DNA from: Myroides odoratimimus
GTDB lineage: Bacteria; Bacteroidota; Bacteroidia; Flavobacteriales; Flavobacteriaceae
Assembly: GCF_030326305.1 (NCBI RefSeq)
Contig: NZ_JACAKB010000002.1
Coordinates: forward strand, 124,001-188,000
DNA length: 64,000 bases
Reading direction: 5' to 3'
A program made the position numbers and the translations under genes. The notes under the pieces are model-generated. The model was not told the origin of the DNA, did not search any database, and saw nothing but the letters and a program-made list of their open reading frames with translations. Below, in pieces: positions 1 to 8,948 of the stretch (its first letter is position 1; each line of letters begins with the position of its first letter).

Positions 1-354
1 CATATAAGCATCACTTTCATAGTCTGTACGAACAGTCAACTCTTCATTAAGCTCATCGATCTCTTTTTTCATAGAGAATATACTCGTATACGCCTTAGAC
101 GCTTCTTCCATTACAGTACAGTTATCTTCTGTTAATAAGTGCTGTGGAAGATAGGCTATCACAGCTTCTCTAGGTGCTGATATATTCCCTGTTGAAGGTT
201 TATTCACACCTGCTACTATCTTTAATAAAGTAGATTTTCCTGCTCCATTTTTTCCCATAAGAGCAATCTTGTCGTTTTCATTAATTGAAAAATTGACACC
301 ACTAAATAAAGTAGTACCACCAAACTGAACTGAAATATCGTTAACTGTAATCAT
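1..354 (-). CDS. ABC-F family ATPase (N-terminal part)
   Basis: This is the first 118 codons of a gene that runs off the left edge. It starts at ATG 352-354 and reads as the first nucleotide-binding domain of a soluble ABC-F protein. The Walker A motif GKNGAGKST is preceded by a short strand-rich start, and a Q-loop (YLPQH) and a Glu/Lys-rich stretch follow. No membrane segment is seen. ABC-F proteins act on the ribosome as translation factors or antibiotic-resistance proteins. The signature motif and second domain lie outside the window, so the subgroup cannot be assigned. It lies just downstream of nhaA on the same strand but is separated from it by a terminator. Confidence 0.88.
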   Translation of the reverse strand, partial: MITVNDISVQFGGTTLFSGVNFSINENDKIALMGKNGAGKSTLLKIVAGVNKPSTGNISAPREAVIAYLPQHLLTEDNCTVMEEASKAYTSIFSMKKEIDELNEELTVRTDYESDAYM

Positions 355-432
355 GTAACTCTGTATATCTGTTTTTGAATTAAGTTGCAAATATAGTATT
401 TGTTAAGTACCATCTACTACATTTTAATTAAT

Positions 433-464
433 AAAAAAGCTCTGTAAAATTTAATTTACAGAGC
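433..464 (-). terminator. Intrinsic terminator of nhaA
   Basis: A perfect 10-bp stem (439-448 with 455-464, GCTCTGTAAA and its complement) has a 6-nt loop. A run of A at 433-438 becomes a U-tract on the minus strand. It sits 24 bases past the nhaA stop codon. Confidence 0.85.
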
Positions 465-487
465 CTTATATTTTTATAGTATCATCA

Positions 488-1843
488 CTAGACTTCTTCT
501 TGAACTCCCGTTTTCTTACCACACATAAATAGTAATACATATCCTATGATCCCCCCAAGACCTGAAGCAATTAGAATACCTAATTTTGCTTGATCTGGGA
601 ACTCTGGATGTATATTAATATCAAATGCTAATTCAGTAACGAATAATGACATCGTAAATCCAATCGCTGCTAAGAATCCTAATCCTAATAAGTTAAGATA
701 AGTCATTCCCTTAGGCATTGCTACTACTTTAAGCTTTATTAATAATGCTGTTAATCCTGAAACTCCTAACACTTTTCCTACTAATAGACCGAATGCTACA
801 CCTAATGTCACAGCACTTAATCCACCGTCTCCTATACTAATCGGAATAGCTGCATTAGCTAACGCAAACACTGGCATCACAAAGAATGCTACAAAATTAT
901 GCATACTGTGCTCTAAACGAATAGAAGCTGGTAACGCATCTGTAGCTAAATCTTTAATATCGTGCACACATTCCATCTGATCTCCTGTAAGGTTAGGAAT
1001 CTTATCATCTGGATCTATTTTGCTAAAACGATCTCTCAGCATATTTAATTTAGACACGAAGTACGATTCATGTACCTTCGCTGTACTTGGTATAGCGAAT
1101 GCCGCTAATACTGCTGCGATAGTAGCGTGTACTCCTGATAACAAGAAGCATAGCCACACCCCACCGATACCGATGATCGCGTAGTATATCGTATTTCTAA
1201 TTCCCACTAGATTACTGATTACTAATAATCCGAAGAACCCTAACCCCATACCTAGATTAGCTAGAGATAAGTCACTTGTATAGAACATAGCGATAACAAG
1301 TACTGCTCCTAAGTCATCCGCAATCGCTAAAGCTGTCAAAAACACTTTTAACGAAGTAGGTACTTTATCACCTAATAAATATAATACTCCTAATGCAAAG
1401 GCAATATCTGTAGCCATCGGGATTCCCCATCCATGAGCCGCATCTGTTCCACCATTAAATACAGTATATACTAGAGCTGGTACAGCCATACCACCGATAG
1501 CAGCGATAATAGGTAACATCGCCTTCTTAGGAGATGATAATTCTCCAGTAGTTAACTCACGTTTTAATTCTAAACCAACCACAAAGAAGAAAATAGCCAT
1601 CAGACCATCATTCACCCAATGCTTTAAAGAGTGGTTTAAAGTCATATCATTTAATGAAAACCCTATCTGGTTATCATCCCAAAAACTCATGTAAGCATCT
1701 GCCCATTGCGAATTTGCCATAAAAATAGCAAATACAGCAGCTAAAAATAATACTACCCCACCAGACGTAGATTTACTCATGAATCTACTCATGGGTTTTG
1801 CAATCCACTTGTCTGCAGGTGTCTCTCTAATTTGATCTTCCAT
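488..1843 (-). CDS. nhaA: Na+/H+ antiporter NhaA
   Basis: NhaA exchanges cytoplasmic Na+ or Li+ for external H+ across the inner membrane, giving sodium tolerance and pH homeostasis. The 451-residue protein is mostly hydrophobic helices. It carries the ATDIAF motif (Asp146, matching the family's Asp133) and the ion-binding Asp pair in the IADDLGAV segment (Asp176 and Asp177, matching Asp163/164 of the E. coli protein). A loop of about 50 residues around 255-310, richer in charged residues, is longer than in the E. coli protein (388 aa). The start is ATG 1841-1843. It is a single gene with its own terminator, and a long non-coding region lies upstream. Confidence 0.96.
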   Translation of the reverse strand: MEDQIRETPADKWIAKPMSRFMSKSTSGGVVLFLAAVFAIFMANSQWADAYMSFWDDNQIGFSLNDMTLNHSLKHWVNDGLMAIFFFVVGLELKRELTTGELSSPKKAMLPIIAAIGGMAVPALVYTVFNGGTDAAHGWGIPMATDIAFALGVLYLLGDKVPTSLKVFLTALAIADDLGAVLVIAMFYTSDLSLANLGMGLGFFGLLVISNLVGIRNTIYYAIIGIGGVWLCFLLSGVHATIAAVLAAFAIPSTAKVHESYFVSKLNMLRDRFSKIDPDDKIPNLTGDQMECVHDIKDLATDALPASIRLEHSMHNFVAFFVMPVFALANAAIPISIGDGGLSAVTLGVAFGLLVGKVLGVSGLTALLIKLKVVAMPKGMTYLNLLGLGFLAAIGFTMSLFVTELAFDINIHPEFPDQAKLGILIASGLGGIIGYVLLFMCGKKTGVQEEV

Positions 1844-2275
1844 TATGTTGTAAAATAAATAATAGCGAATATATATTTTCTCCGCATTTTACACAAATTT
1901 CTACTGTGTTTTTTACAAATAACTAAATTTACATCAGCAATAAACTTTTTATTTTAAATAATTCACATTTAATAATTAAATAGAACTGTTCCTTAAACTC
2001 CTTGCTCTTAATACAAAAAAACATGACTTTTTTTATCAATCTAAAAAATATCTCCTTACCTTTTCATAGACTGTTTAAAAAATAAAGAAACTATAGCACT
2101 ACCATATTCTAGTCTGTCTTGTTATTTTTCAATGGAATAACAGCCAAAATTATACAAACACTACTTTTATTTTTTTTGTCTTAAAGTTCTTCATTTTCGC
2201 TAATCAAAATACTATTCCTAAATACCCTTCTCTACTTTATACTATTTGATCACTAATCTTTCTATTTAGTTTTAC

Positions 2276-2384
2276 TATACTAGCACATTGCTAGGGGTAT
2301 TCTTGCACATTCCTTCGACAAAATGGCCTTCTAGGCTAGTAAACCCCTAGAATACTCCTAGCAAACCCCTATAAAGTGCAAGCC
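2276..2384. repeat. Dispersed intergenic repeat, copy A
   Basis: This segment shares several exact blocks, in the same order, with 55032-55140: TATACTAGCACATT, then GCACATTyCTTCGACAAAA, then CCTTCTAGGC, then the 22-nt block at 2363-2384 beginning AAACCCCTATAAAG. Copy A alone also holds a 14-bp inverted repeat (2290-2303 with 2349-2362, one G.T pair). CTTGCAC at 2302-2308 can pair with GTGCAAG at 2376-2382, so the element can fold into nested hairpins. No coding potential is seen. Confidence 0.8.
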
Positions 2385-2602
2385 AAACGAGATATAGATT
2401 ACTTAAAGCTCCTTTACATACGTTTTTTTACCAATACTCATATTATATACACAATGAGAAAAAAGCAATACGAGGGTAATTCATCACAAGTTCAGATGAC
2501 ATCATGAACAGAAATACACTAGTGTAAAGTCTCAGATCACGATTCTCTGATAGCGCAATAACTTTTAGCATATATTAATAATGTATAACTCTTAAGATTA
2601 AG

Positions 2603-2610
2603 TATATTTG
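2603..2610 (+). promoter_or_regulatory. lipA promoter -7 box
   Basis: TATATTTG matches the Bacteroidota sigma-A box TAnnTTTG, 20 bases before the lipA ATG. Confidence 0.65.
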
Positions 2611-2630
2611 TACTTTCATAAACTCATACT

Positions 2631-3503
2631 ATGGATACAATCTTAGACTCAAATATAGAACCTAAAGCTAAACCAAAGTGGCTTCGTGTGAAACTTCCTA
2701 CTGGGAAGAAATACACTGAACTTAGAGGTTTAGTAGATAAATATAAACTGAACACAATCTGTACCTCAGGTAGTTGTCCTAATATGGGAGAATGCTGGGG
2801 AGAAGGAACTGCTACATTTATGATATTAGGAAATATCTGTACGCGTTCTTGTGGATTCTGTGGGGTAAAAACAGGACGACCAGAAACAGTAGACTGGGAT
2901 GAACCTGAGAAAGTAGCTCGCTCGATCAAATTAATGTCTATCAAACACGCTGTTATCACTAGTGTGGATAGAGATGACCTTAAAGATGGTGGGTCTATTA
3001 TCTGGGCAGAAACGGTACAAGCTGTGAGAAGAATCAGCCCTGGAACTACAATGGAAACACTGATACCTGACTTCCAAGGAATAGAGAGAAATATCGATAG
3101 AATCATAGAGGTCAATCCTGAGATCGTGTCTCATAATATGGAGACTGTTAGAAGACTGACTCGTGAAGTGCGTATCCAGGCTAAATATGACCGAAGCCTA
3201 GAAGTACTTAGATACCTAAAAGAAAAGGGAATCAATAGAACTAAATCTGGTATCATGTTAGGACTAGGAGAAACAGAAGAAGAGGTAATCCAGACTATGC
3301 ATGACCTTAGAGCTGTAAACCTAGATGTACTAACGATAGGACAATACCTACAACCTAGTAAAAAGCACTTGCCCGTGAAAGAGTTTATCACTCCTGAGCA
3401 ATTCGAGAAATACGAAAAGATAGGGCTAGAATTAGGATTCAGACACGTAGAAAGTGGTGCCTTAGTTCGCTCATCTTACCGAGCGCAAAAACACCTTTTA
3501 TAA
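2631..3503 (+). CDS. lipA: Lipoyl synthase
   Basis: LipA is a radical-SAM enzyme that inserts two sulfurs into octanoyl groups on lipoyl domains of 2-oxoacid dehydrogenases and the glycine cleavage H protein. Both iron-sulfur sites are visible. The auxiliary cluster is CX4CX5C at Cys44, 49 and 55. The SAM cluster is CX3CX2C at Cys70, 74 and 77. The C-terminal RSSYRA motif supplies the conserved Ser ligand. The length of 290 aa is typical. The ATG at 2631 follows a -7 box by 20 bases. A terminator and then gap follow on the same strand. Confidence 0.97.
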   Translation: MDTILDSNIEPKAKPKWLRVKLPTGKKYTELRGLVDKYKLNTICTSGSCPNMGECWGEGTATFMILGNICTRSCGFCGVKTGRPETVDWDEPEKVARSIKLMSIKHAVITSVDRDDLKDGGSIIWAETVQAVRRISPGTTMETLIPDFQGIERNIDRIIEVNPEIVSHNMETVRRLTREVRIQAKYDRSLEVLRYLKEKGINRTKSGIMLGLGETEEEVIQTMHDLRAVNLDVLTIGQYLQPSKKHLPVKEFITPEQFEKYEKIGLELGFRHVESGALVRSSYRAQKHLL

Positions 3504-3510
3504 TATAAAT

Positions 3511-3545
3511 AAGGTCGCGTTCTCCGCGACCTTCTTCTTTTTACA
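3511..3545 (+). terminator. Terminator between lipA and gap
   Basis: A GC-rich 9-bp stem (3511-3519 with 3525-3533, AAGGTCGCG and its complement) is followed by CTTCTTTTT. It ends only a few bases before the gap start codon, so it may act as an attenuator as well as the end of lipA. Confidence 0.75.
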
Positions 3546-3548
3546 CTT

Positions 3549-4556
3549 ATGAGTAAAATAAAAATAGCAATAAATGGTTTTGGCCGTATAGGCCGTAACC
3601 TTTTTAAACTCCTTTTAGATCATCCTACCATAGAGGTAGTCGCTATAAATGATCTGGCTGATACGCAGACCATGTCTCACCTACTAAAATATGATAGTAT
3701 ACATGGCATACTGAATAAAGAGGTAAGTTATGACAAGGACCATATCATCGTAGCGGGTAAGAAAATAGCCTTCTTTAGAGAGAGTGAGATAACAGGTCTG
3801 GACTGGAAAACGTTAGATATAGACTATGTCATAGAAGCAACTGGACGTAGAAAAACCTATAGCCTATTAGAACAACATATCCAGCAAGGAGCTAAACGTG
3901 TAATCTTATCTGTACCACCAGAGGACAATGTCATCAAGACTATCGTACTAGGTGTGAATCACCATATCTTGACAGGAGAAGAGCTTATCATCTCTAATGC
4001 GAGCTGTACGACTAATAATGCTGCTCCTATGGTCAAAGTAATTAAAGAATTATGCGGTATAGAGCATGCTTATATCACTACGGTACACTCTTATACTACT
4101 GACCAGAGTCTACATGATCAGCCTCATAAAGATCTGAGAAGAGCTAGAGGTGCTGCTCAGTCTATAGTCCCTACTACTACAGGAGCTGCAAAGGCATTGA
4201 CTAAAATATTTCCTGAATACGAAGGCAATATTGGTGGTGGTGGTATACGAGTACCTGTGCCTGATGGATCACTAACAGATATTACCTGCATCGTCAAAAG
4301 AAAGGTAGAAATAGAGGAAATCAATGCGGCATTCAAAAAAGCTGCAGAAGGAGAACTAAAAGGGATCTTAGCCTATACTACAGATCCTATAGTCTCAGTA
4401 GATATCTTAGGGAATACAAACTCGTGTCTATTCGACTCTCAACTAACTTCTGTCTTAGACAAGATGGTAAAAGTAGTGGGATGGTATGACAACGAAATCG
4501 GTTACTCTTCTAGATTAATAGACTTGATTACCTATTTCGAAAAGATAAAGAAGTAA
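3549..4556 (+). CDS. gap: Glyceraldehyde-3-phosphate dehydrogenase, type I
   Basis: This enzyme performs phosphorylating oxidation of glyceraldehyde-3-phosphate in glycolysis or gluconeogenesis. The N-terminal Rossmann motif is NGFGRIGRN (residues 10-18). Asp35 in INDLAD favours NAD over NADP. The catalytic centre SNASCTTN places the nucleophile at Cys153, with partner His180. The length of 335 aa is standard. No -7 box is seen in the short gap after lipA, so it may depend on read-through of the terminator in front of it or on a promoter inside lipA. Flavobacteria often carry a second gap gene, and which role this copy plays cannot be told here. Confidence 0.96.
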   Translation: MSKIKIAINGFGRIGRNLFKLLLDHPTIEVVAINDLADTQTMSHLLKYDSIHGILNKEVSYDKDHIIVAGKKIAFFRESEITGLDWKTLDIDYVIEATGRRKTYSLLEQHIQQGAKRVILSVPPEDNVIKTIVLGVNHHILTGEELIISNASCTTNNAAPMVKVIKELCGIEHAYITTVHSYTTDQSLHDQPHKDLRRARGAAQSIVPTTTGAAKALTKIFPEYEGNIGGGGIRVPVPDGSLTDITCIVKRKVEIEEINAAFKKAAEGELKGILAYTTDPIVSVDILGNTNSCLFDSQLTSVLDKMVKVVGWYDNEIGYSSRLIDLITYFEKIKK

Positions 4557-4579
4557 TTTTTATTTTAAAAAAAGATATA

Positions 4580-4616
4580 AAAAAAGCGTTATCAATGTAT
4601 TGATAACGCTTTTTTT
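4580..4616. terminator. Bidirectional terminator, gap/yajC
   Basis: An 11-bp perfect stem (4585-4595 with 4600-4610, AGCGTTATCAA) has a TGTA loop, with A-tract before and T-tract after. It serves the convergent gap (+) and yajC (-) units. Confidence 0.88.
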
Positions 4617-4631
4617 ATAGTGTAATGAGAA

Positions 4632-4907
4632 TTACTTTTTCTCATTTAATTTTTGACTCATTTCCATAGAGATCGCAGAGCGCTCCATCTGTAACTTACC
4701 AGCCATAGTCTCGATAATTACTGTAGTTTCGTGTAATTCATTGATTCTACCGTGAATTCCAGACTTAGTAACAATACGATCACCTACTTTAATACTAGCT
4801 TCATAAGCTTTCTCTTGTTTCATTTTCTTTTGTTGTGGACGAATCATTAAGAAATAGATTACCACGAACATTAAAACTATAGGTAAAAATTGTTGTAAAT
4901 TTTCCAT
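4632..4907 (-). CDS. yajC: Preprotein translocase accessory subunit YajC
   Basis: YajC is a small single-pass membrane protein that associates with SecDF at the Sec translocon. The 91-residue protein has one hydrophobic segment (about residues 5-21), the RPQQKK motif immediately after it, and a cytoplasmic domain with the family's VGDRIVTKSGIHG stretch. It is the last gene of the nusB-DUF1573-yajC set on the minus strand, 20 bases after the DUF1573 stop. This gene order is common in Bacteroidota. Confidence 0.95.
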   Translation of the reverse strand: MENLQQFLPIVLMFVVIYFLMIRPQQKKMKQEKAYEASIKVGDRIVTKSGIHGRINELHETTVIIETMAGKLQMERSAISMEMSQKLNEKK

Positions 4908-4927
4908 TTGGTATTATTTATAGGTTA

Positions 4928-5377
4928 TTAATTACTACGAAGACCTACGTTAGCTTTAATCGTAAGTGTCTCTTCTCCTTTTTTTGTATTCGTAACCAAA
5001 GTTACTGTTTTTTGTTGTTGTCCTTCTGCCCCTGTTTGAAACTTAACAGTTAATTTAGAAGTTTCCCCTGGCTTAATAGGTGTTTTTTGATATTCTGGAA
5101 CTGTACATCCACAAGAGGCTGTAGCATTAATAATAATTAAATCAGCTTTACCTGTGTTCTTTAATTCAATTTCAGTTGTTACAGATTCATTATTTGCAAT
5201 ATTCCCGAAATCGTGTACTGTTCTATCAAAAACAATCTCTGGATACTCTCCATTAGTTTTGTTACTTTCTACTTTAGCAGCATTCTCTCTGTCAATCAAG
5301 CTAGAAGCAGCATTGTTCTCTTTACAAGAAACTACTGTAAAAGCTAACCCTAATGTTAATAATAAAAATTTTCTCAT
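4928..5377 (-). CDS. DUF1573 lipoprotein
   Basis: The predicted envelope lipoprotein has 149 residues, with signal peptide and lipobox ending at Cys18 (TVVSC). The mature part is one DUF1573 domain, an Ig-like fold recognised by the HDFGNI start, the central CGCTVPEY motif and the PGE...LTVKF strand pair. The function of the family is unknown. It lies between nusB and yajC with short gaps, so co-transcription is likely. Confidence 0.9.
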   Translation of the reverse strand: MRKFLLLTLGLAFTVVSCKENNAASSLIDRENAAKVESNKTNGEYPEIVFDRTVHDFGNIANNESVTTEIELKNTGKADLIIINATASCGCTVPEYQKTPIKPGETSKLTVKFQTGAEGQQQKTVTLVTNTKKGEETLTIKANVGLRSN

Positions 5378-5401
5378 AGTTCTTTACTTAGTTTAGAAAG
5401 G

Positions 5402-6343
5402 TTATAGCAATCCTTTCCCGATTTTATTAAGTCTATTCTCGTCATTATAAACTTTAGAAATATTATCTAAAACTCCATTGATAAAAATACTACTTTTTGC
5501 TGTAGAATACTCTTTTGCAATCTCTAAATATTCATTAATTGTCACTTTTACTGGAATAGAGCTAAACTTCAAGAATTCACAGATAGCCATTCTCAGGATG
5601 ATTGTATCTAATTCTGCAATACGCTCAGGATCCCAGTTAGGTGTTTTATCTTCAAACTCTTGTGTTAATTCCGCAAAGTTTAGAATCGTCTTTCTATAAA
5701 GATTAATAGCGAACTCTTGGTCTTCTGAGTCTTTATAAACCTTCGGTACGATGAACTGTACGTCTCTTTCTTTTAGCTTGCGAAGTTGTTTTTGGATCAT
5801 GGTATTCACCACAGGAATATCATCTAACCAAGTCAGTTTACTGTCTTCTAAGAACTCATAGATCTTCTCATTAGGTGCGATAACTTCTGTAAAGATGTCA
5901 CATACGAACTGACGATCATCTTCAAAAGTCACTTCACTCTTAGCCATATAAGCTTTAAAGAAAGTACTCTCTTTCACTTCGTCCAATAACATTTGGATAT
6001 AGTTATCGTGTACTTGCCATGTAGTAATCTTCTTCTCCTCTATCTTATTCGATATAGAAGTAGAGCTTTCTAATAGGTCTAGAACTCTGTTCTCGATAAA
6101 ACGCTTGCTTGGGTTTCGTTCTGCGGCAGTAGCTAAATGTTTTTTTTGTGCTAAGGAGATATACTCGACTTCTTTTTTTCTAATCTCTACTAAGGTTGTA
6201 ATCATTAATAAGTATAGATCTTGTATATTCTCTATACTATTGATTAGAAACTTTTCTCCTGACTGAATTTGTTCAGAATTACTTTGTTGCATTGCATAAA
6301 GCGTTTGCATAACCTTTATACGAATGTGTCTTCTGTTTAACAT
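5402..6343 (-). CDS. nusB: Transcription antitermination factor NusB
   Basis: NusB binds boxA RNA with NusE (S10) in rRNA antitermination. At 313 residues the protein is about twice the E. coli length. This is usual in Bacteroidota, where the all-helical NusB domain is preceded by a long N-terminal extension. The NusB signature lies in the last 100 residues (IILRMAICEFL, then VKVTINEYLEIAKEYS, then FINGVLDNI). It heads the nusB-DUF1573-yajC unit, with a -7 box at 6397-6404. Confidence 0.93.
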   Translation of the reverse strand: MLNRRHIRIKVMQTLYAMQQSNSEQIQSGEKFLINSIENIQDLYLLMITTLVEIRKKEVEYISLAQKKHLATAAERNPSKRFIENRVLDLLESSTSISNKIEEKKITTWQVHDNYIQMLLDEVKESTFFKAYMAKSEVTFEDDRQFVCDIFTEVIAPNEKIYEFLEDSKLTWLDDIPVVNTMIQKQLRKLKERDVQFIVPKVYKDSEDQEFAINLYRKTILNFAELTQEFEDKTPNWDPERIAELDTIILRMAICEFLKFSSIPVKVTINEYLEIAKEYSTAKSSIFINGVLDNISKVYNDENRLNKIGKGLL

Positions 6344-6396
6344 GCTACTTAAGAACTTTAAAAAAAATAAATTATATGTTGTTTGTATAACGAGGG

Positions 6397-6404
6397 CAAA
6401 GGTA
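6397..6404 (-). promoter_or_regulatory. nusB promoter -7 box
   Basis: On the minus strand this reads TACCTTTG, an exact TAnnTTTG match, 53 bases before the nusB ATG. Confidence 0.6.
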
Positions 6405-6512
6405 TAAAAATATACTTTTAATCAAATCAGAAATTTAATAGAACTATATAATTTAACTTGAATTTTAATAATTTATTTAAAACTCTAAAATTTAGGATCG
6501 CTAATAATCCTT

Positions 6513-6520
6513 TATCTTTG
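6513..6520 (+). promoter_or_regulatory. ABC exporter promoter -7 box
   Basis: TATCTTTG is followed by C, an exact TAnnTTTG match. It implies a leader of about 70 nt before the ATG at 6595. Confidence 0.6.
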
Positions 6521-6594
6521 CATAGCTAGATAGGCTTTTTTTGTCTAGTTTTATCAATTATTAAAAATGCTTCTATATAGCATTTATACCAAGT

Positions 6595-8346
6595 ATGAGC
6601 GCATTAAGTCAATTAAATAAGTATTTCTATAAATATAAATATCGTTTCTTAATAGGTGTTATTATTACCATAGTAGCACAGATATTTACATTATACACCC
6701 CTAAACTAGTCGGAGACTCTATCCGTACACTAGAACAGATGACCGTCTTCGATAAAGGAGAAGTGACTTCTATCCTACTGAATAATATTCTGTGGATACT
6801 GATAACTACCTTAATAGCAGGATTCTTAACCTTCTTAATGAGACAAACACTGATCGTGATGTCACGCCATATCGAGTTTGATTTAAAGAATGATGTGTTT
6901 AAACATTATGAGGTGTTGTCTCAGAGTTTCTACAAAAAAAATAGAACTGGAGACTTAATGAACCGCATCAGCGAAGATGTAGGTAAGGTAAGACAGTATG
7001 TAGGACCAGCAGTGATGTACTCTATCAATACATTAATCCGTTTTGCGGTAGTACTGACACAGATGTACTTAATCTCTCCACAGTTAACCCTGTATTCGTT
7101 AGTACCACTTCCATTGCTTGGATATTTTATCTACAAATTAAGTAAGCAGATTAATGAGAGAAGTTCTATCTTCCAAGCCAATCTATCCAAACTAACCACC
7201 TTCTCACAAGAGATGTTTTCTGGAATAAGAGTAATCAAAGCTTATTCTATAGAACAAGAAAAACAAGATGAGTTTAGAACACTAACTCAAGAGAGTAAAG
7301 ACAAATACTTAAACTTAGCTAAATCTAGTGCTTTAATAGCACCACTGATGATTTTCTTAATCGGGTTGAGCAACTTGGTGGTGATCGCTGTCGGAGCCTT
7401 AATGTTCTTTAATGGTAGTATCCCTGATATCGGTATCATCGCTCAGTTTATCCTATACATTAATATGCTGACATGGCCTATTGCTTCTATTGGTTGGGTA
7501 TCTTCAATGATCCAAGAAGCAGAAGCTTCTCAAAAGCGTATCAACGAGTTCTTAAATGAACAACCTGAGATATACAATACGAATCCTAACCAGACTAACG
7601 TAGAAGGGAATATCACCTTTGACAATGTGTCATACACTTATGATGACACTGGTATACAGGCTCTAAAGAATGTATCCTTCACTTTAGAAAAAGGAAAAAC
7701 ACTTGCTATATTAGGTAAAACAGGTTCTGGTAAATCTACACTACTAACACTAATTAGTAGAATGTACGATGTCACTAGTGGAAATATCTATATAGATAAT
7801 ACACCTATCAAAGACTGCAATCTAAAAGATCTGAGAAACAGTATCGCTGTAGTACCTCAGGACGCTTTCTTATTCTCTGATACCATCAGTAATAATATTA
7901 GATTCGGTAAAGAAGACGCTACTGAAGAAGAGATCATCGAAGTAGCTAAAAAAGCTGTTGTACACGATAATATCACTCAATTCAATGAAGGATATAACAC
8001 TACGCTAGGAGAAAGAGGACTTACGCTGTCTGGAGGTCAGAAACAACGTGTTTCTATCGCTAGAGCACTGATAAAAGACGCTCCTATTCTTATTTTAGAC
8101 GATGCATTATCTGCTGTAGATACAGAAACTGAAGAGAAAATACTACAAAATCTAGAAGAACACAGTAAAGAAATCACGACACTAATTGTCACACACAGAG
8201 TTTCTTCTGCTAAGAATGCAGACCAAATAATCGTGCTAGACCATGGTCAAATCGTAGAACAGGGTACACACAACGAACTTATAAATACTGATGGGTACTA
8301 TAGAGAGTTGTACCAAAAACAATTAAATGAAAAAGAATTGTTATAA
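6595..8346 (+). CDS. ABC exporter, fused permease-ATPase (MsbA/MdlB type)
   Basis: This 583-residue half-transporter has six membrane helices (about 18-300) followed by a nucleotide-binding domain. It shows Walker A GKTGSGKST (374-382), signature LSGGQ (478-482), Walker B ending ILDDALSAVD (500-509) and an H-loop (VTHR). The residue after the Walker B Asp is Asp rather than the usual Glu. This is seen in many lipid or drug exporters of this subgroup and may slow hydrolysis. No partner half-transporter gene is adjacent, so a homodimer is likely. The substrate cannot be assigned. Confidence 0.93.
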   Translation: MSALSQLNKYFYKYKYRFLIGVIITIVAQIFTLYTPKLVGDSIRTLEQMTVFDKGEVTSILLNNILWILITTLIAGFLTFLMRQTLIVMSRHIEFDLKNDVFKHYEVLSQSFYKKNRTGDLMNRISEDVGKVRQYVGPAVMYSINTLIRFAVVLTQMYLISPQLTLYSLVPLPLLGYFIYKLSKQINERSSIFQANLSKLTTFSQEMFSGIRVIKAYSIEQEKQDEFRTLTQESKDKYLNLAKSSALIAPLMIFLIGLSNLVVIAVGALMFFNGSIPDIGIIAQFILYINMLTWPIASIGWVSSMIQEAEASQKRINEFLNEQPEIYNTNPNQTNVEGNITFDNVSYTYDDTGIQALKNVSFTLEKGKTLAILGKTGSGKSTLLTLISRMYDVTSGNIYIDNTPIKDCNLKDLRNSIAVVPQDAFLFSDTISNNIRFGKEDATEEEIIEVAKKAVVHDNITQFNEGYNTTLGERGLTLSGGQKQRVSIARALIKDAPILILDDALSAVDTETEEKILQNLEEHSKEITTLIVTHRVSSAKNADQIIVLDHGQIVEQGTHNELINTDGYYRELYQKQLNEKELL

Positions 8347-8422
8347 ATAGTTGGTTTATTAGGTTTTTTTTTAGACTTTTGAATGCTATATGAACAAATC
8401 AATTAATTGATAAGAAGGAATT

Positions 8423-8782
8423 ATGAGAGATAACGAAATGTTAGAAAAAGAAGAAATTTTTTCAAAAGTACTAAGAGCGGGTAGAAGAACTTATTTCTTT
8501 GATGTTAGATCTACAAAGGCAGATGACTATTACATAACAATTACTGAGAGTAAAAAGTTCACGGAAGAGGATGGATCTTTTCACTTTAAAAAACACAAAA
8601 TCTATTTATACAAAGAAGATTTCGGTGCTTTTAGAGAGATCTTAGATGAGATGACTCAATTCGTAGTAGATCACAAGGGAGAAGAAGTTATTTCTGAGAG
8701 ACATCAAAAAGATTTCAAAAAAGAATATCAGTCAGAGAATGAGGTAAATTCATTTACTGATGTTAGTTTTGACGATATTTAA
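8423..8782 (+). CDS. DUF3276 / PUR-alpha-like nucleic-acid-binding protein
   Basis: This 119-residue basic/acidic protein belongs to the bacterial PUR family (DUF3276). It has the core RAGRRTYFFDVRSTKADDYYITITESK, seen as strands with alternating aromatic residues, and KHKIYLYKEDFGAF. The family forms PUR repeats that bind single-stranded nucleic acid. A biological role in Bacteroidota is not settled. The C-terminal 25 residues are polar and probably disordered. The gene stands alone behind the ABC exporter and ends in its own terminator. Confidence 0.88.
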   Translation: MRDNEMLEKEEIFSKVLRAGRRTYFFDVRSTKADDYYITITESKKFTEEDGSFHFKKHKIYLYKEDFGAFREILDEMTQFVVDHKGEEVISERHQKDFKKEYQSENEVNSFTDVSFDDI

Positions 8783-8803
8783 TAGAAACACACAAAATAA
8801 AAT

Positions 8804-8836
8804 AAGTCCGAGTTCTTTAACTTGGACTTTTTTTTT
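8804..8836 (+). terminator. Terminator of the PUR-family gene
   Basis: An 11-bp stem (8804-8814 with 8819-8829, one G.T pair) is followed by a run of T. Confidence 0.85.
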
Positions 8837-8843
8837 ACCTTTG
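8836..8843 (+). promoter_or_regulatory. Promoter -7 box of the fluoride transporter unit
   Basis: TACCTTTG is an exact TAnnTTTG match directly after the preceding terminator. A start near 8850 would place the whole riboswitch in the leader. Confidence 0.7.
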
Positions 8844-8856
8844 AACTATTAAATCA

Positions 8857-8912
8857 TAGGCAATGATGTCTGCCTCGAACCGCTTCTCTATAGAATGCTG
8901 ATGACGTCTAAC
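8857..8912 (+). ncRNA. Candidate fluoride riboswitch (crcB motif)
   Basis: The leader of the CLC gene carries the conserved parts of the fluoride aptamer in order. GGCA at 8859-8862 and TGCC at 8871-8874 can pair. GATGTC at 8865-8870 pairs with GACGTC at 8903-8908 (one G.U). The conserved AACCGC lies at 8879-8884 and the 3' block GCTGATGACGTCTAAC at 8897-8912. A small hairpin (TTCT/AGAA) sits between them. This matches the known crcB aptamer layout as I remember it, and the downstream gene fits a fluoride exporter. The expression platform before the ATG at 8949 was not resolved. Confidence 0.85.
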
Positions 8913-8948
8913 ATAATAGTATACTAATGTAAAACTGAATGATAGACT

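Larger units (their letters stand above)
1844..2630. other. 787-bp intergenic region, divergent nhaA/lipA
   Basis: No credible ORF is seen on either strand. The region is AT-rich. It contains a dispersed repeat (2276-2384, listed separately), a 12-bp perfect palindrome TACACTAGTGTA at 2515-2526, and the lipA promoter at 2603-2610. No clear -7 box could be fixed for nhaA, although a TTTG-containing stretch lies around 1890-1920 on the minus strand. Confidence 0.6.

Noticed and set aside
2624-3115. Long open frame antisense to lipA
   Set aside because: It lies entirely within a confidently identified gene, has no promoter, and its product has no recognisable features.
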